Assembly (NCBI GenBank): GCA_051710585.1 | Contig: JBPESP010000002.1 | Span: 124,001 to 188,000 of the forward strand | Direction of reading: 5' to 3' | From: JBPESP01 sp051710585 | Lineage (GTDB): Bacteria > Pseudomonadota > Gammaproteobacteria > Enterobacterales > Enterobacteriaceae | Length of the DNA stretch: 64,000 nucleotides | In this document: piece after piece, positions 34,397-45,142 of the stretch | Layout: the number at the start of each line of letters is the position of its first letter | Position numbering within the stretch: the stretch's first letter is position 1 | Position numbers and translations under genes: made by a program | Notes under the pieces: generated by a model | What the model saw: only the letters and a program-made list of their open reading frames with translations | What the model was told of the DNA's origin: nothing | The model's database searches: none

Positions 34397-35560
34397 TTTC
34401 TATAAAAGCTTTTTATTCATAATCGCATCATATAATTATAATTGATATTTAATTGATAAAAATAAATATTTTATAAAACGGAAATAATATTTCTAATTTA
34501 ATTAACAGATAAATTTTTATGGAAGAAATTCTTTTAAATAGAACAAGCTTCCTATATCGGTAGCCATTTAGTTAGGCAGATAGACAGTTTCTGAGGAGAA
34601 CTTTATTCATGTTTTAGATAATGGGACATTCGATCTTGCAGAATTATAGTCCTTTATGGATTAAATCGTTTCTAGATGTAAAAACATACAAATAAAAGCG
34701 TATATTCGCAAAGCAATCGATACCTTTGAAAAAAATTTTCCATTTTTATGGAATTATAGGTAATCCAGTATATTTATTTAATAAAGAAATATTTGTCATG
34801 AAGTGAATTTCGTTACCATCAGAGTAATCTTTATAAGGCTGCAGGAAGAGATTTCAAAATATCCTCTTTCCTCCAGCTGTAGCTTGTGCAGCTTATAGTA
34901 ATATCGCTCTTGACTTTACTCAAAAACAAAAAAAATCAAAGGTAAGCTATCTTGCAGACCTAAATATTACTTAGTCGTGATATTATATTGATTCTATATA
35001 TTTTAATATATTACAGATAATATGATTTAATTTAATGATTAATGGCAAAGAGGAAATACGTGATTCACGCTAGCTAACAATAGCTGGCGTTTATTTATTA
35101 ACAATGTTTTGCAAAAAAAGTGCAACTAAGACTGTATTTATAGAATCCTATAAATATAAATCAACAATTATCTATAATTGAATTTATAGAATTTTTTGTA
35201 AAATACGGTAAAACCATTTTTTATGCTGATAAAAAATAATAAAGATATTAAATAAATAAAAATATTTATAAAAAATTTATATGGTGCTAGATCCTTTTAT
35301 TTAGTCATCTAGAATAATATGAAAAACTTTTATCCATGGTATTCCCTTTCTGAAACTATATCTTCCTTCGATAAATATCCCGCAATAGAGCATATCAGAA
35401 AACATGATGGTATGGATGCTCTTATAAAAAAAGGAAATATCTTCAAATATAATAATACAGAGAAGGCTGAAGAATATACGAAAGAATGCATATTGTTATC
35501 ATAGCCTCTCTCTGCCATGGTTAGCGTCAGTATCATGCTGAAATCGCTTGACATAACTGG
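34397..35560. other. AT-rich tract after the tRNA cluster, no gene
   Basis: Very AT-rich DNA with short chance frames only; a 61-codon frame at 35319-35504 has low-complexity Lys/Tyr/Asn-rich content and no match I know. The tract separates the tRNA block from glnK, which are not neighbours in E. coli, so it includes a synteny break. Confidence 0.5.
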
Positions 35561-36365
35561 AAAGTATGATGTTATTTTGCACTGACTTAATTTACCCACC
35601 TAAAAAGAAGTGATATACTAACTTCAAAGCAGCATAGGCACATCAATGAAAAATTTAGTCCTTAATTTAAATACGAATTCACTTAAGTGCTTACTAATTA
35701 AATTATAGTGCCATTAAAAAAATAGCAAGACATATGGATATTAATCTTTTTAAGATTACGAGCAGAGTTAGATAACTGCGTGAATGAAAGACAGGAAGAA
35801 GCTAAAAGTCTCTACATTAAAATAAAATATAATATCACAAAATCTACATAGCCGCCCTTGATGTCAAATTCTCTCAACGGTTCTCGTTAATTATAAAACT
35901 CAGAGCGCATTATCCTGTAGCCATACTTATACCACATGTTTAAAGTTAATCACAACAGTTCTAAATACTGAAAAGCATCCGGTAGGGGCCCAGACACGGC
36001 TAGCAAACAGTATCACGCCCACCATGGCAATTCAGAGGGGCTTCTCTAGATGGAGCAGCGTTGACCCACAGGCGGGCTTATGAAAAATTAGGACTTATTC
36101 AATTGTCATGGCAATCAACCCATAGGTATGAACGTAACGGTCAAGAACATATTTCGTTCCAGAAATAAAAGATATCTTAAAAACCTTTACATAAACCTTT
36201 TAACCTTAAATATTTATTGGGCAGAAATCTTAAATAACAAGCGTGAATTGGTAATATGTAATTTTACTTAGTTCTTTTTATAAAAATTATAACCTATCTT
36301 AAATAGACGCTCTAAAATTTAAAATAGTCCAGAATTGACTTCAAAAGAGTCCAGAATATTTTGTA
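35560..36365 (+). mobile_element. Degraded IS3-family insertion sequence (copy B)
   Basis: A second copy of the element seen at 26450-27660. Collinear blocks include 35600-35720 with 26800-26930 and 35820-36000 with 27060-27250. Protein scraps in several frames read SLNGSR, KLRAHYPVAIL-like, then RRAYEKLGLIQLSWQSTHRY and ERNGQEHISF (cf. transposase THRYKRGGQEHVAIPN). The right terminus at 36319-36358 is the reverse complement of the left terminus of copy A. No open transposase remains. Confidence 0.75.
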
Positions 36366-36572
36366 TAACTACAACATTTGTTATATTTCTGCTGTGTTGA
36401 ATATTACACTTCACTCTAGTACCCTTTCCCCTATAATTGGCAGCTTCCAAAGCAATAATAGCCTTACAACGATAAATTTCTATGTAAAAAATTTGTGGCA
36501 CACACTTTGTTTTTTTACTTTTTTGTAGTGATTACCACAAGTCAGGACTCAATTTTTGAGGGGGTGGTATAT

Positions 36573-36919
36573 ATGAAGTTAGTAACCGTGATTATTAAGC
36601 CATTTAAATTAAAAGACATACGTGAAGTGCTATACATCTTTGGAGGTATTATTAGGGGCTGACGCTCACTGAAGTAAAAGGATTTGAATATCAGAAAGAC
36701 CATACTAAGCTTTATCATAGCACTGTATACAACATGATTTTTTTACCGAAAGTAAAAAAATTGATATCGCCATTACCGACGGATCAGCTTGATGAAATAA
36801 TTAATATTACTAACAAAGTAGCTTATACTTGCAAGATCGGCGATAAAGAAAAATTCTATCACCGAAGTTCAGCGAGTTATTTATATTCGTACAGCGAAAC
36901 AAACAAAGTGACACTTTAA
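36573..36919 (+). pseudogene. glnK: PII-family nitrogen regulator GlnK, frameshifted
   Basis: GlnK is the uridylylated PII trimer that gates AmtB. From ATG 36573 the frame reads MKLVTVIIKPFKLKDIREVL, very close to E. coli, then a frameshift gives a stop. After it LTLTEVKGFEYQKDHTKLY, FLPKVKKLISPLPTDQLDEI, NKVAYTCKIGDKEKF follow (cf. LTVTEVKGFGRQKGHAELY and AYTGKIGDGKIF). The T-loop tyrosine region is disturbed and the ATP-binding G in TGKIGD is changed to C. Broken amtB follows as in E. coli. Confidence 0.93.
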
Positions 36920-37059
36920 TTTTATCTCTATTTCTAGAGAGATGGATAAAAAAAAATCAAAAACTTCTCTTATTCACTACTCTTGGCAAAGCAAGCTCCC
37001 TTTTATTATCCTGAGCCATAATAGCTACGGTAATCCGGAGCTGAAAGGCCAATAATGCG

Positions 37060-37760
37060 TCTATGATGTGATGAAAACCATGCGGGCCCTGATGGGGATT
37101 GTGTTTTTTTACAGCGGCTTGCTTGCTAAGCGGAGAAAACGTGTTGTCAACACTAATAATGACAAGTTACTGATGATCCCTTAAGCTTGATTTTCCTTGC
37201 TATGGATGATTTATGATCATTCATTAACATTCATCACTTGTATACCTTCTTTGGTAATTTCAGTATGACTATACTGAAAATATTAGTGTGACCACTCTAA
37301 TTAACATCTTCTATTAGCCTAATCCATATCTTATTTAGTGCTTCTTTATCTGTGTTACTGTTAAGTTGAGCGTTGGTGCACGAGTTACATTACTTTAGTC
37401 GATGCTGGCAGCATGGCAAGGGGTGATGTATCATAACATTGAAGAAATAGCTAAAAATAGGCGATGTTTATAATATATTTAGCGTAAATAGTGTCTTCAG
37501 CATCTTTGGCTATCTCCTGCTAAAGTATTCTCCTTCACTTCTTTGAATATCACCAGTTATGCTAAAAGCGTCACGATGTGGAACATTAGGTCTCTAGGTT
37601 AGCTCATAAGTGCTAGTGGTATGTCTAATCTTATCTACCATACTCGCGTGTGTTGGCTTTAAAATCACTAATATTATGGTAACGCCTGGTACTTTTCTGA
37701 AAAGAAAGAGCGTGAAGGTATGAATATGAAAAAAACTATGAAAAAAAACTTTTCCAACCT
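37060..37760 (+). pseudogene. amtB: Ammonium channel AmtB, gutted
   Basis: AmtB is the trimeric ammonium channel regulated by GlnK. An early piece near 37080-37140 reads MRALMGIVFFYSGLLAKRRK (cf. MTIPGIALFYGGLIRGKN). The very C-terminus is visible near 37707-37750 as EKKEREGMNMKK (cf. EEQEREGLDVN). What lies between is shortened and unrecognisable. Its place after glnK fits the ancestral operon. Confidence 0.75.
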
Positions 37761-38026
37761 TTAATTAGGAATGACTGGTTATCAGCTTAATTGTTTTAGT
37801 CACTTCTGGCAAGAAATTTTATACATCTGCTTTTTTATGGCCACCGTTTCCTTTGCTAAGTGGTGCTAAAACAAGAAAATACTATTTAATCCAGCAATAA
37901 AAAAATTCCAGGATCTTGTCAAGATTAAAGTTTTGTATGGTACAAAAAATAAATACCATTTTGCTAGCATATTTTACTCACGCTAGTGCTGAAAGTCTGG
38001 AAAATAATTATAAGGAGAAGCTAAAG

Positions 38027-38420
38027 ATGAAACTTTGCTAAATTATTGCAGATATCTCCTTAGGCGTTGCTACGCTTGCAGGATAGACGGACAAAAGTAG
38101 CAATATTCCAACCCCAAGGTTAAAAACTCTAAAAACCCTCTACATAGAACGCAATTAGTTAACTAACGTAGCAGCCTATATACGGGTGCGCCCACTAGAC
38201 ACACAACTTCATTATATATTATAAGTCATCTATACAAGATAGCTGTCACGATGCGGAAAAAACTGAGGAAAATCTCATAAGAGAAATAGGATATATTAAA
38301 CTATAACGGTTAAATAAACGTTGAAATTATCAATTTCATATACGGTTTACCTTCTGCCAAAAAAAGCAATCTATACTGAAGCGTTCAATATAAAACGCAT
38401 TGGATAAGAAAACGGTGTTT
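38027..38420 (+). pseudogene. ybaY: Lipoprotein YbaY, broken
   Basis: Upstream of ffs, as in E. coli. A good AAGGAG at 38012-38017 precedes ATG 38027, which opens MKLC and then a stop. The lipobox region reads TLAG-stop-TDKSSNIPTP, where E. coli has ALAACADKSADIQTP, so the lipid-anchor cysteine codon has been lost to a stop. No function is established for the family beyond being an outer-membrane lipoprotein. Confidence 0.7.
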
Positions 38421-38493
38421 AAAAAAAACCAGGCTTGCAATTACTTAAACCTTAATTGATAATACCCCTCTTTTGTTTCAAATGAGTCGTCAA

Positions 38494-38607
38494 GGGAGGC
38501 CCGTTAGGCTTTTGCAACACTACCTTGTGAACTTGGTCAGGTCTGGAAGGAAGCAGCCATAACAAGCAATGTGTGTGCAGGAATGTCTCTAGCGGGACCT
38601 TCCACCA
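38494..38607 (+). ncRNA. ffs: 4.5S RNA of the signal recognition particle
   Basis: The Ffh-binding core is fully conserved: GGTCAGGTCTGGAAGG and AAGCAGCCA (about 38535-38560), i.e. the GGAA tetraloop hairpin with the asymmetric and symmetric internal loops. The outer helix forms between 38494-38507 and 38590-38603 with one bulge. Length is about 114 nt as in E. coli. It keeps its position between ybaY and hha. SRP RNA is essential for membrane-protein targeting, which explains its survival among dead genes. Confidence 0.95.
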
Positions 38608-38717
38608 GTTTTGACTGCCACTTTATATTACGTCCTCTTTCAGTCAAAAAAATAAGGCATGTCCCCGTGATTATACCAAATTATTAATGTGGTAGTTATA
38701 CCGTCTTTGACGACAAG

Positions 38718-38780
38718 TTGGTTTCCCTTCCGTTATTTTTTACAAATTGTATTTGTAAAAAATAACGGAAGGGAAACCAA
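38718..38780. repeat. Perfect inverted repeat, 30-bp arms, 3-nt loop
   Basis: Arms 38718-38747 and 38751-38780 are exact reverse complements around TGT; the arm starts TTGGTTTCCCTTCCG. It lies between ffs and hha, about 110 bp after the 4.5S RNA. It is the longest perfect hairpin I found here. No T-tract follows the right arm (next bases TTTAAAATG), so a terminator is possible but not typical. Confidence 0.9.
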
Positions 38781-39007
38781 TTTAAAATGAGAGAAATCCA
38801 ATGCAATAAACACTTAACAAAAAGTCAAGCAATTTTATTAACTAATAAAATAACTCACTTACTATTTTGCAACTACATTGCACAATAGACAATAAATAGA
38901 AGGTTGACCTAACGTCAATGGCAGTAATAAATAACTTAATTCCCGATGGGAAAAGTATTAGCAGTCATTTTTATTAAACACTAACATTATGCTTATAATA
39001 ATTAATT

Positions 39008-39211
39008 TTAGCGTACATACTTCCAAACGGAGATCGGTACTTTGTCATATAGCTTATTCATCGTCAGCTCCGCCAGACGATGATCGGCAGCGGAATTAAA
39101 TATCTCTAGCTCGTCATCAGACAGTTCATATTTATTTTTTTCAATTACACGCTCAAGGGTTTCCAGCGTTCGGCACTTCCTCAAGCGCATCAAATAGTCG
39201 ATCTTTTTCAT
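39008..39211 (-). CDS. hha: Hha/YmoA family nucleoid-associated modulator
   Basis: Hha/YmoA proteins bind H-NS and adjust silencing of temperature- and osmolarity-responsive or acquired genes. From the ATG at 39209-39211 the protein has 67 residues (MKKIDYLMRLRKC...), the length and start of YmoA, with GAAAAGG a few bases upstream. An in-frame ATG at 39227-39229 would add six residues but lacks a ribosome-binding site. The core RVIEKNKYELSDDELEIF, SAADHRLAELTMNKLYDKVP and VWKYVR is essentially intact. Its ancestral antitoxin-like partner tomB, upstream on the same strand, is broken. Confidence 0.93.
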   Translation of the reverse strand: MKKIDYLMRLRKCRTLETLERVIEKNKYELSDDELEIFNSAADHRLAELTMNKLYDKVPISVWKYVR

Positions 39212-39321
39212 TTTTACCTTTTCATACAATCAGTTTAATGAGAAAATCCTATACTTCCTTAGTGTATAGAGCTCTTTCTTATACAATATCTTGAAAAAAA
39301 TGCTACATAGCAGCATCAAAT

Positions 39322-39351
39322 GCTAGATATCAATAATTATTGATATCTAGC
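39322..39351. repeat. Perfect 30-bp palindrome with no spacer
   Basis: The left half GCTAGATATCAATAA is followed directly by its exact reverse complement. It lies between hha and the tomB remnant, about 110 bp upstream of the hha start, so an operator role is conceivable, although it more likely belongs to the scattered perfect palindromes. Confidence 0.85.
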
Positions 39352-39379
39352 CTAATGAATAGGGTAAAATATTGTCTAA

Positions 39380-39700
39380 AAAGTTTCAACCTAAATTAGT
39401 AAGCAAAAAAAGACTTTTTTATGGTATTTAAGTTTAAATATAAAAATATTTGCCGCTATGTGCTTAATTAATTCATTAAGCTGGAAATTGAAGGCGGAAG
39501 TTGGGTCATTTACTTTATGATAGCTGTCACTAAAAACTACTAATACCTTCATTGTAAATAATTTTACAATTATATAATATCTAACAGTTAGATGTAGATG
39601 AAACCCATCTATATCAGGCCCTCCAATACACAGCAATTATAATATCTTAAAAAACTGCCTTCTGTAGACATAGATATTTATACTACCACTGCGCAATTTA
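39380..39700 (-). pseudogene. tomB: TomB (Hha toxicity modulator), broken
   Basis: TomB forms an oxygen-dependent antitoxin pair with Hha in E. coli. The centre is clear: YHKVNDPTSAFNFQLNELIK and HIAANIFIFKLKYHKK (cf. HGWVNDPTSAINLQLNELIE HIATFALNYKIKYNED). Upstream (ETLYHDCL part) and downstream (DEYLDDTFML part) the frame is lost. It keeps its position between hha and acrB. Confidence 0.82.
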
Positions 39701-39929
39701 GCATCTATTGGTTACAATAACTTACGGTCCCTGCATCATAAACTTTCACGACGAAAGTAAAGCCAAGACAACCAGCATGGATAGGTCTCCATGCGTTCTC
39801 TTGTTGATAACTTACTGGTAGAGCTAAATAATATTATACAGTTCTAATGATAAAAGATAAAGATTAGGTTTTTATCATGCTTTTTCTAATTCTTATGTTA
39901 TGAAATTATCATTTTAGTACGATCATCTT

Positions 39930-42330
39930 ATACCGCGGATAAAAAGGTCCCATAAAGTAGCCTTCGGGTAATGAAACTAATCACCTTGTGCCTTACAATA
40001 ATGGCGATGCACTACCAAGAAAACACAGGTATAAAGAAAATTGCTAGTAGGGGTAAGCTTTAAATTTCACTCAATCACGGCGCTACTCAACTCCGATACC
40101 CCTGAGATAAAAGCCAGAGAAGTCATTAGAATCAGCCATCAGCATATAGATATTTCTTTCAGCGTCGCTTCTATCAATCCTTTGCCTTCTTTTCTTTCAT
40201 TAAAATATTTTGCGAATTCCATAATTAAATATTACGGTTCTTAACCGATAGTCCGATAGTAGATCAATATATCCAGTCGGAAGTACACGTCATTATTCAA
40301 ACCGCGCAGCGTTGTCAATAGCAGGGAGTGTCAATCACCCCTAACTTAATGACAAGCACAACTAAAATGGGATCGACCAATGTCTCGTATAGTGCAGCCA
40401 GACACGAGAAAATAACGATAACCAATATCGTATACAGCACCAAGGCCTGCTTGTTATATAACTATTATTAATAATACATACCGGTCAAATCGTAACTGAT
40501 TCTCATTGAGAGTTTAGTTTGCCTGCAAGTTATTTCATTAATGCCATACTTTCACCGGTACTTTTACCGGACTTAGATCTCCTGGATCTCCATTTTTATC
40601 AATCTGTTATAGCAATCAAGACGGGGTAAACTTTACTATCAGTAAGTGATAAGTGGTAGTTGCCATTAATAATAGCACCATTTGGTTATCTGTAAAGCAA
40701 ATGTATTGATAATACTACCCTACGATAGTATTATCGTAGGGCGCAGCAGTCTAGAAGTAACCCTTCTTCATATTACCACTATCGATAAAATTATTGACAT
40801 AAATACCCCTAAGCGCTGCGGCGAAAGGGATTGATATCTGATAGTGAAACCACAGCAGTTCAGCTTTTTCATGATTGAAATTTAGCTTACACTTGAGGTA
40901 TTTTCAGACCTTTTTTTTGCGAACAGCCTTACAGCAAGAATAAGAATCTTGTCCAATCCATCCTTATCAAGTAGTTACGCACGGTACTTAGCTGTTCATG
41001 CTCCATGTTATTCTCATCGATAAATTTAAAGTTAAAATTAGTTTCGGTCTCTAACTCGATGATTACTAGCAGGTTAAACGCCAAAAAAAATGCCGTCCTT
41101 TTCTCTTTGAGAAAGCCTGGTTGATACGAACGAAGTTTATACCAGGGACCTTATTATTCAGCTAAGAATACTTATTACAGTTTTTCAAGCTGACGAATAT
41201 GATACCAGAGTTTTGCCTGCGTCCAGCAAAACTAAACTTATTGAGAGTAAAAAACAGTATGACGTTGTCTTTCTTATTATTAAAGTAATATACTGGATAA
41301 CTTCATTGAGCACATACTTTTAGTTCATTCCCGTGCCGCAGGCAGTAGCATAGCATATTGCCAATAATTAGGATATAATAATTAGCATATAAATTAGTAA
41401 GTAGCGGTAGCTGTTATTTAAAATATAGCTGATATTGTCTCAGTAATGAGATGTATTCTCAATCAAATTTTTTATTAAACTAACCGAAAATTAGTGATCT
41501 TATCATGGACGCTTTTTGACTAGCTTTGGTAATGGTAATGAGCGCATAGGGTCAGAGTTAGGACTAGCGCTACAGAGTATAACCAACAAAATTATTACCG
41601 AACTGATATGATACTAATAGAGAACTAATAGTAAAATCCCCCCCAGAATGGGGCGATCCAATTCCCTTCAAAAAGATGACCGGTACTGCAATAGTCGAGT
41701 AAGTGTAACGCGGAAGTTCTAAAAAAACAAAAACACCACCAGAAATACCTGGATGATAGCTTTAACCAGTATTTTGCTAGTTCGGTGATGAAAATATTCA
41801 CGAACCTAGTTTCAGTCCTACGGAAAAGTTTGGCTATAGCCCAATCCTATTTCTGTTTTGACCACATTGGCAGTATCCGGTATATTAGCACTGATAGCAA
41901 ATTTCATCCTCAGATTAGTGCCAAGAGAACTATTCATTGATGCGAAAGATGATGTAATAATTTCTACCCCCTTACCATAACCATGACTGCTTCTTTCAAT
42001 CGGAAGCTACTAGGAATCAGGACTGACCTTTGGTTAAATTTTACCGAATTCCTCAGTGCTTTTGGTCGGATCTGCTTGATAAGCAGCTTTAATATTGACA
42101 GTAGCCCGCCCCGCTAGTATAGTGGCGATGGCAATTATCCATGTGAATATGAACCAATCAATGAGTTACTTAGATATTAATAATGGTTATTACCCATTTC
42201 TATTAAGACTTACTAACAGTCATTAGGTTACGCTTGCTCCAGTTACTTTTCTTGGCTTATTAGTTTTTTATAAGTGGTGACTAGGATACTGATTTTCATT
42301 TTTTTTTGCATACTGACGACGATAGCCTTA
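39930..42330 (-). pseudogene. acrB: Multidrug efflux RND pump AcrB, fragmented
   Basis: AcrB is the inner-membrane proton/drug antiporter of the AcrAB-TolC pump. Fragments occur in the correct order. Near 40041-40240 are LIMEFAKYF, EGKGLIEATL and ILMTSLAFISG. Near 40930-41100 are AFNLLVIIELETETNFNFKF and MEHEQLSTVRNYL. Near 41700-41860 are RFVNIFITELAKYWLK and pieces of the PTIAVPVV helix, and near 41880 is ANIPDTANVVKTEI. The gene is about 25% shorter than full length and has many shifts. AcrA and AcrR could not be recognised upstream. Hairpins lie at 40718-40741 and 42397-42430. Confidence 0.85.
40718..40741. repeat. Perfect inverted repeat, 10-bp arms
   Basis: CCCTACGATA and its exact reverse complement around GTAT, inside the acrB remnant. 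Confidence 0.6.
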
Positions 42331-42396
42331 TAGCTTTACTGTAACATGGTGGTAACGAATCATTTATTACCTATGACTTCTTACAGCGCTGTGACT

Positions 42397-42430
42397 TGGC
42401 AGATAGCGATTTTATTATCGCTATCTGCCA
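42397..42430. repeat. Perfect inverted repeat, 14-bp arms, 6-nt loop
   Basis: Arms 42397-42410 (TGGCAGATAGCGAT) and 42417-42430 flank TTTATT, just upstream of the acrB remnant. No T-tract follows. Confidence 0.8.
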
Positions 42431-44506
42431 TCATAACGTAGCATTTACCTCATCGTGAGATGAGGAAGGTTAGCTCTGTTGAGGCATGAATAAAAACTCT
42501 TTATTCATGCCCTTATCCAATGTTGCATGCGAAAACATGTCCAATAATAACGTATGTTGCGGATTAAAAATGACAAGCAGTTAAATTTAAACTATTATTT
42601 TATCTATTTTAATGTTAAAAAAATTAACATACCCGCCTGTTCATATTTTCCGATATTTCCCATCAGAGAAATGCTATCCCCTACCTTCCCGCTATTTTAA
42701 GCTCAATCTTTTTTTAGATCCTATCGTAGATACAGAAAATCCTTATTTAATTCAGTCACGTCAACATACATTGTATCCAATTCTGCTACACGTTCGCCAG
42801 AGTCGTTATTTACTCGCTAGTAACCAACACTTTTTTCGTTAAAGGTGGATTTTTTTAGATTCGGCCACTTATCAGAAATAAGATGCGGATCTGAAGGTCA
42901 TATTAATACAGGCAATTTAAATGCGGCTTGAATGGCCTGCGGTAGCATCATTTTTTTGCTATGGTAGTTTATCGACTATTTATAGGCTTAACAGCTAACA
43001 TAACTAGCTACTGAACCCCACTCAAAGATAGTGTTACTTTATATTTTGTAATACCATGTTACACATATTCTTGAATATATGTAAATATAAAGTTTCCATA
43101 GAAACAAAACGATAACAAAAAAGTAAAAAAGGCTCTTAGAATATGGCATTCTATATTAGAAATAAACCCCGCTACCATTAAGATATTTTAAGAGAAAAGG
43201 GTATCCAACATGTTACTGATATAATGCCATGACACTGGCTCAGTGCTAAAAACACAGCTCAATTTTTTTGATACTTAAAAGATACTTAAAAATAAAACCG
43301 AATTATTTGATAAAATACTTCATACAACTGACAGTAAGATACTGTATCTTAAAATAAAGCATTAAATAAAATATCCTTACAATTCACTTCATGTGTCAAC
43401 AAAGAAAAGTATGTACACCCCTCAATACTATTTTCAATAGTATTGAGGGGTGTACATACGCAATATTGTTTCATAAATACGAATTTATAGGTAAAATAAG
43501 GCTATATAAGAAAGTGTAATTACAACTTTTTAATGAATATTACGTCTGCACTGCAAACTACTAAAAGTTATCACATTATGCTCTTACATAAGTTGCCTTA
43601 TAGAAAATGGCGGTTTATTCTCAGCAGTTTTAATCGGCACGCCAAACTATGCATGCACACTGGTATTTAAGCTTATCGATATGCTGCGCATGATATTAGG
43701 CTGTGGGTAAAACAACACGTCGCACTCTGTCTGAGTATCTGCGCTTATATAACCTGAAAGCTACTCCGTCGTATCCGCTTCGCGCAATTAATTATTTTTG
43801 ATAATTTCCAATTCTGCCAGTACAATATCGTGCCGGCGCTACTTCATTTTTTTAACAATATAATCATTTCAATTGCCAATCTGATTTCAGGGAATTCTTC
43901 TTCAATGATCATATTGGTATCCTGCACAACTCAAGCTATAAATTGAAGCATAGATAATATTTTCATATTTAAAAAAATGAATAAATAACTAATTTACACC
44001 ACAGGAAGAATTATTTTATTTATTTACCTCTTTCTCGACGGATTAATGCCTACCAGTAACGTATAAACGTCCTCTAGGGAGCTCTATATCTACTCTACTG
44101 CTACATCAAAAAATGATAGAACCTTGCGTAGCTCTTAGAGAGCTAATCCTAAAGCTAGTTGCCACGTACGCTAAACAACGTTGATAAGTAGGGCTAATTT
44201 ATTTATCAAACGCTAAAAGTGTTAATCAGCTAAGATGCCCTTTACACCATTCACCTATAACTTAATGATATAGAATTGACTTTTATGAAAATACCCTATG
44301 GTTTCAGTGAAAGATAGCATTAACACAGAGGGCAAAACAGGGTAGCTGTTTAATTTACATTAATAATTTTCTCTTCAACTTTTATAATTGGTTATTTTTT
44401 GCTAGTTTACATAAATGCGATAGCACTCTAGCGTGATTAGTCTTGTTTAAGCCATGATAAGGATCGTATCGATGACGGATTAAACTTTTTTAAAACTATA
44501 ACCACT
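42431..44506. other. Eroded tract between acrB and apt remnants
   Basis: E. coli has acrA, acrR, mscK, rsmS, priC and ybaN here, over 7 kb; only 2 kb remain. I recognise none of them. A plus-strand frame at 42612-42842 (76 codons, FRYFPSEKCYPLPSRYF, QSRQHTLYPILLHVRQSRYL) is compositionally protein-like but unmatched. The tract carries the large perfect hairpin at 43409-43459. Confidence 0.5.
43409..43459. repeat. Perfect inverted repeat, 24-bp arms, 3-nt loop
   Basis: Arms 43409-43432 and 43436-43459 are exact reverse complements around TTC; the arm begins GTATGTACACCCCTC. Gene-free surroundings and no T-tract. Confidence 0.9.
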
Positions 44507-45010
44507 ATGACCGCTATAGAACAATAATTCAGATAACTTAATGAAAGCATTATATTTATTCTGGACTATCTAAAACCCAAGATCCTCTTTCGTGATATCA
44601 CTAGCCTACTGCTAAACTCGTACTCCTATGCCGCTAGCATTACATTGTTTAGCGATCGGTTTCGCGATGCTAACCTAACGAAAAACTATTTGTACCGAAC
44701 CACACGAATTTCTTTTTGGCGCAGTTGCCGCGCTTTAGCGTTGAAGCTAGGATTTTATCTGCTACAGCAAGCATAGCAAGCTACCATGTCAAACCATCAG
44801 CGAAAACTATGTATTAAAATGTAGCACTGTCAGCTTCAAATTTTATAAAGATATTTTACGCCCACTTGGCGTAAAATACTAGTAGTGGATGATCTGTTGG
44901 TCATAAAGAAGAAACTATCTGCCTCAGCAGATAAAACTAATTCAGCAGGGAGATTCAATATGCACCTCATTTATTATAAATTTAGCCAACTTCAAGGGCT
45001 AAACACTTCT
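44507..45010 (+). pseudogene. apt: Adenine phosphoribosyltransferase, frameshifted
   Basis: Apt salvages adenine to AMP. The remnant directly upstream of dnaX, its E. coli position, opens at ATG 44507 (MTAIEQ), then IFILDYLKPKILFRDITSLL (cf. [21 protein letters not shown]). Near 44868-44905 the PRPP-binding motif reads RKILVVDDLLV (cf. DKVLVVDDLLATGG). Several shifts and stops separate these. A perfect hairpin with 11-bp arms (44852-44878, loop CACTT) overlaps the codons just before VVDDLL. Confidence 0.88.
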
Positions 45011-45142
45011 TAACAATATTGACGGAGCTAGTTTATTGTTTAGTGCACCCTTCCAAAGCGAATAATGACAAGAGCCTCGCGATACAGTGTGAGGCTATGT
45101 TAGCATAACTCCACATTATTCCCCTGACGTAAATCGTGATTC

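Noticed and set aside
35319..35504. A 61-codon Lys/Asn/Tyr-rich frame as a gene
   Set aside because: Composition is what AT-rich random DNA gives; no homology recognised.
38718..38780. Plain intrinsic terminator for ffs
   Set aside because: No T-tract follows the stem and the arms are far longer than usual terminators; kept only as a possibility.
39227..39229. Upstream ATG as the hha start
   Set aside because: It lacks a ribosome-binding site, whereas the internal ATG at 39209-39211 has GAAAAGG and gives the 67-residue YmoA length; it cannot be fully excluded.
42612..42842. A 76-codon plus-strand frame as a real small gene
   Set aside because: Composition is plausible but there is no Shine-Dalgarno sequence, no recognisable family and it lies in a tract of dead genes.
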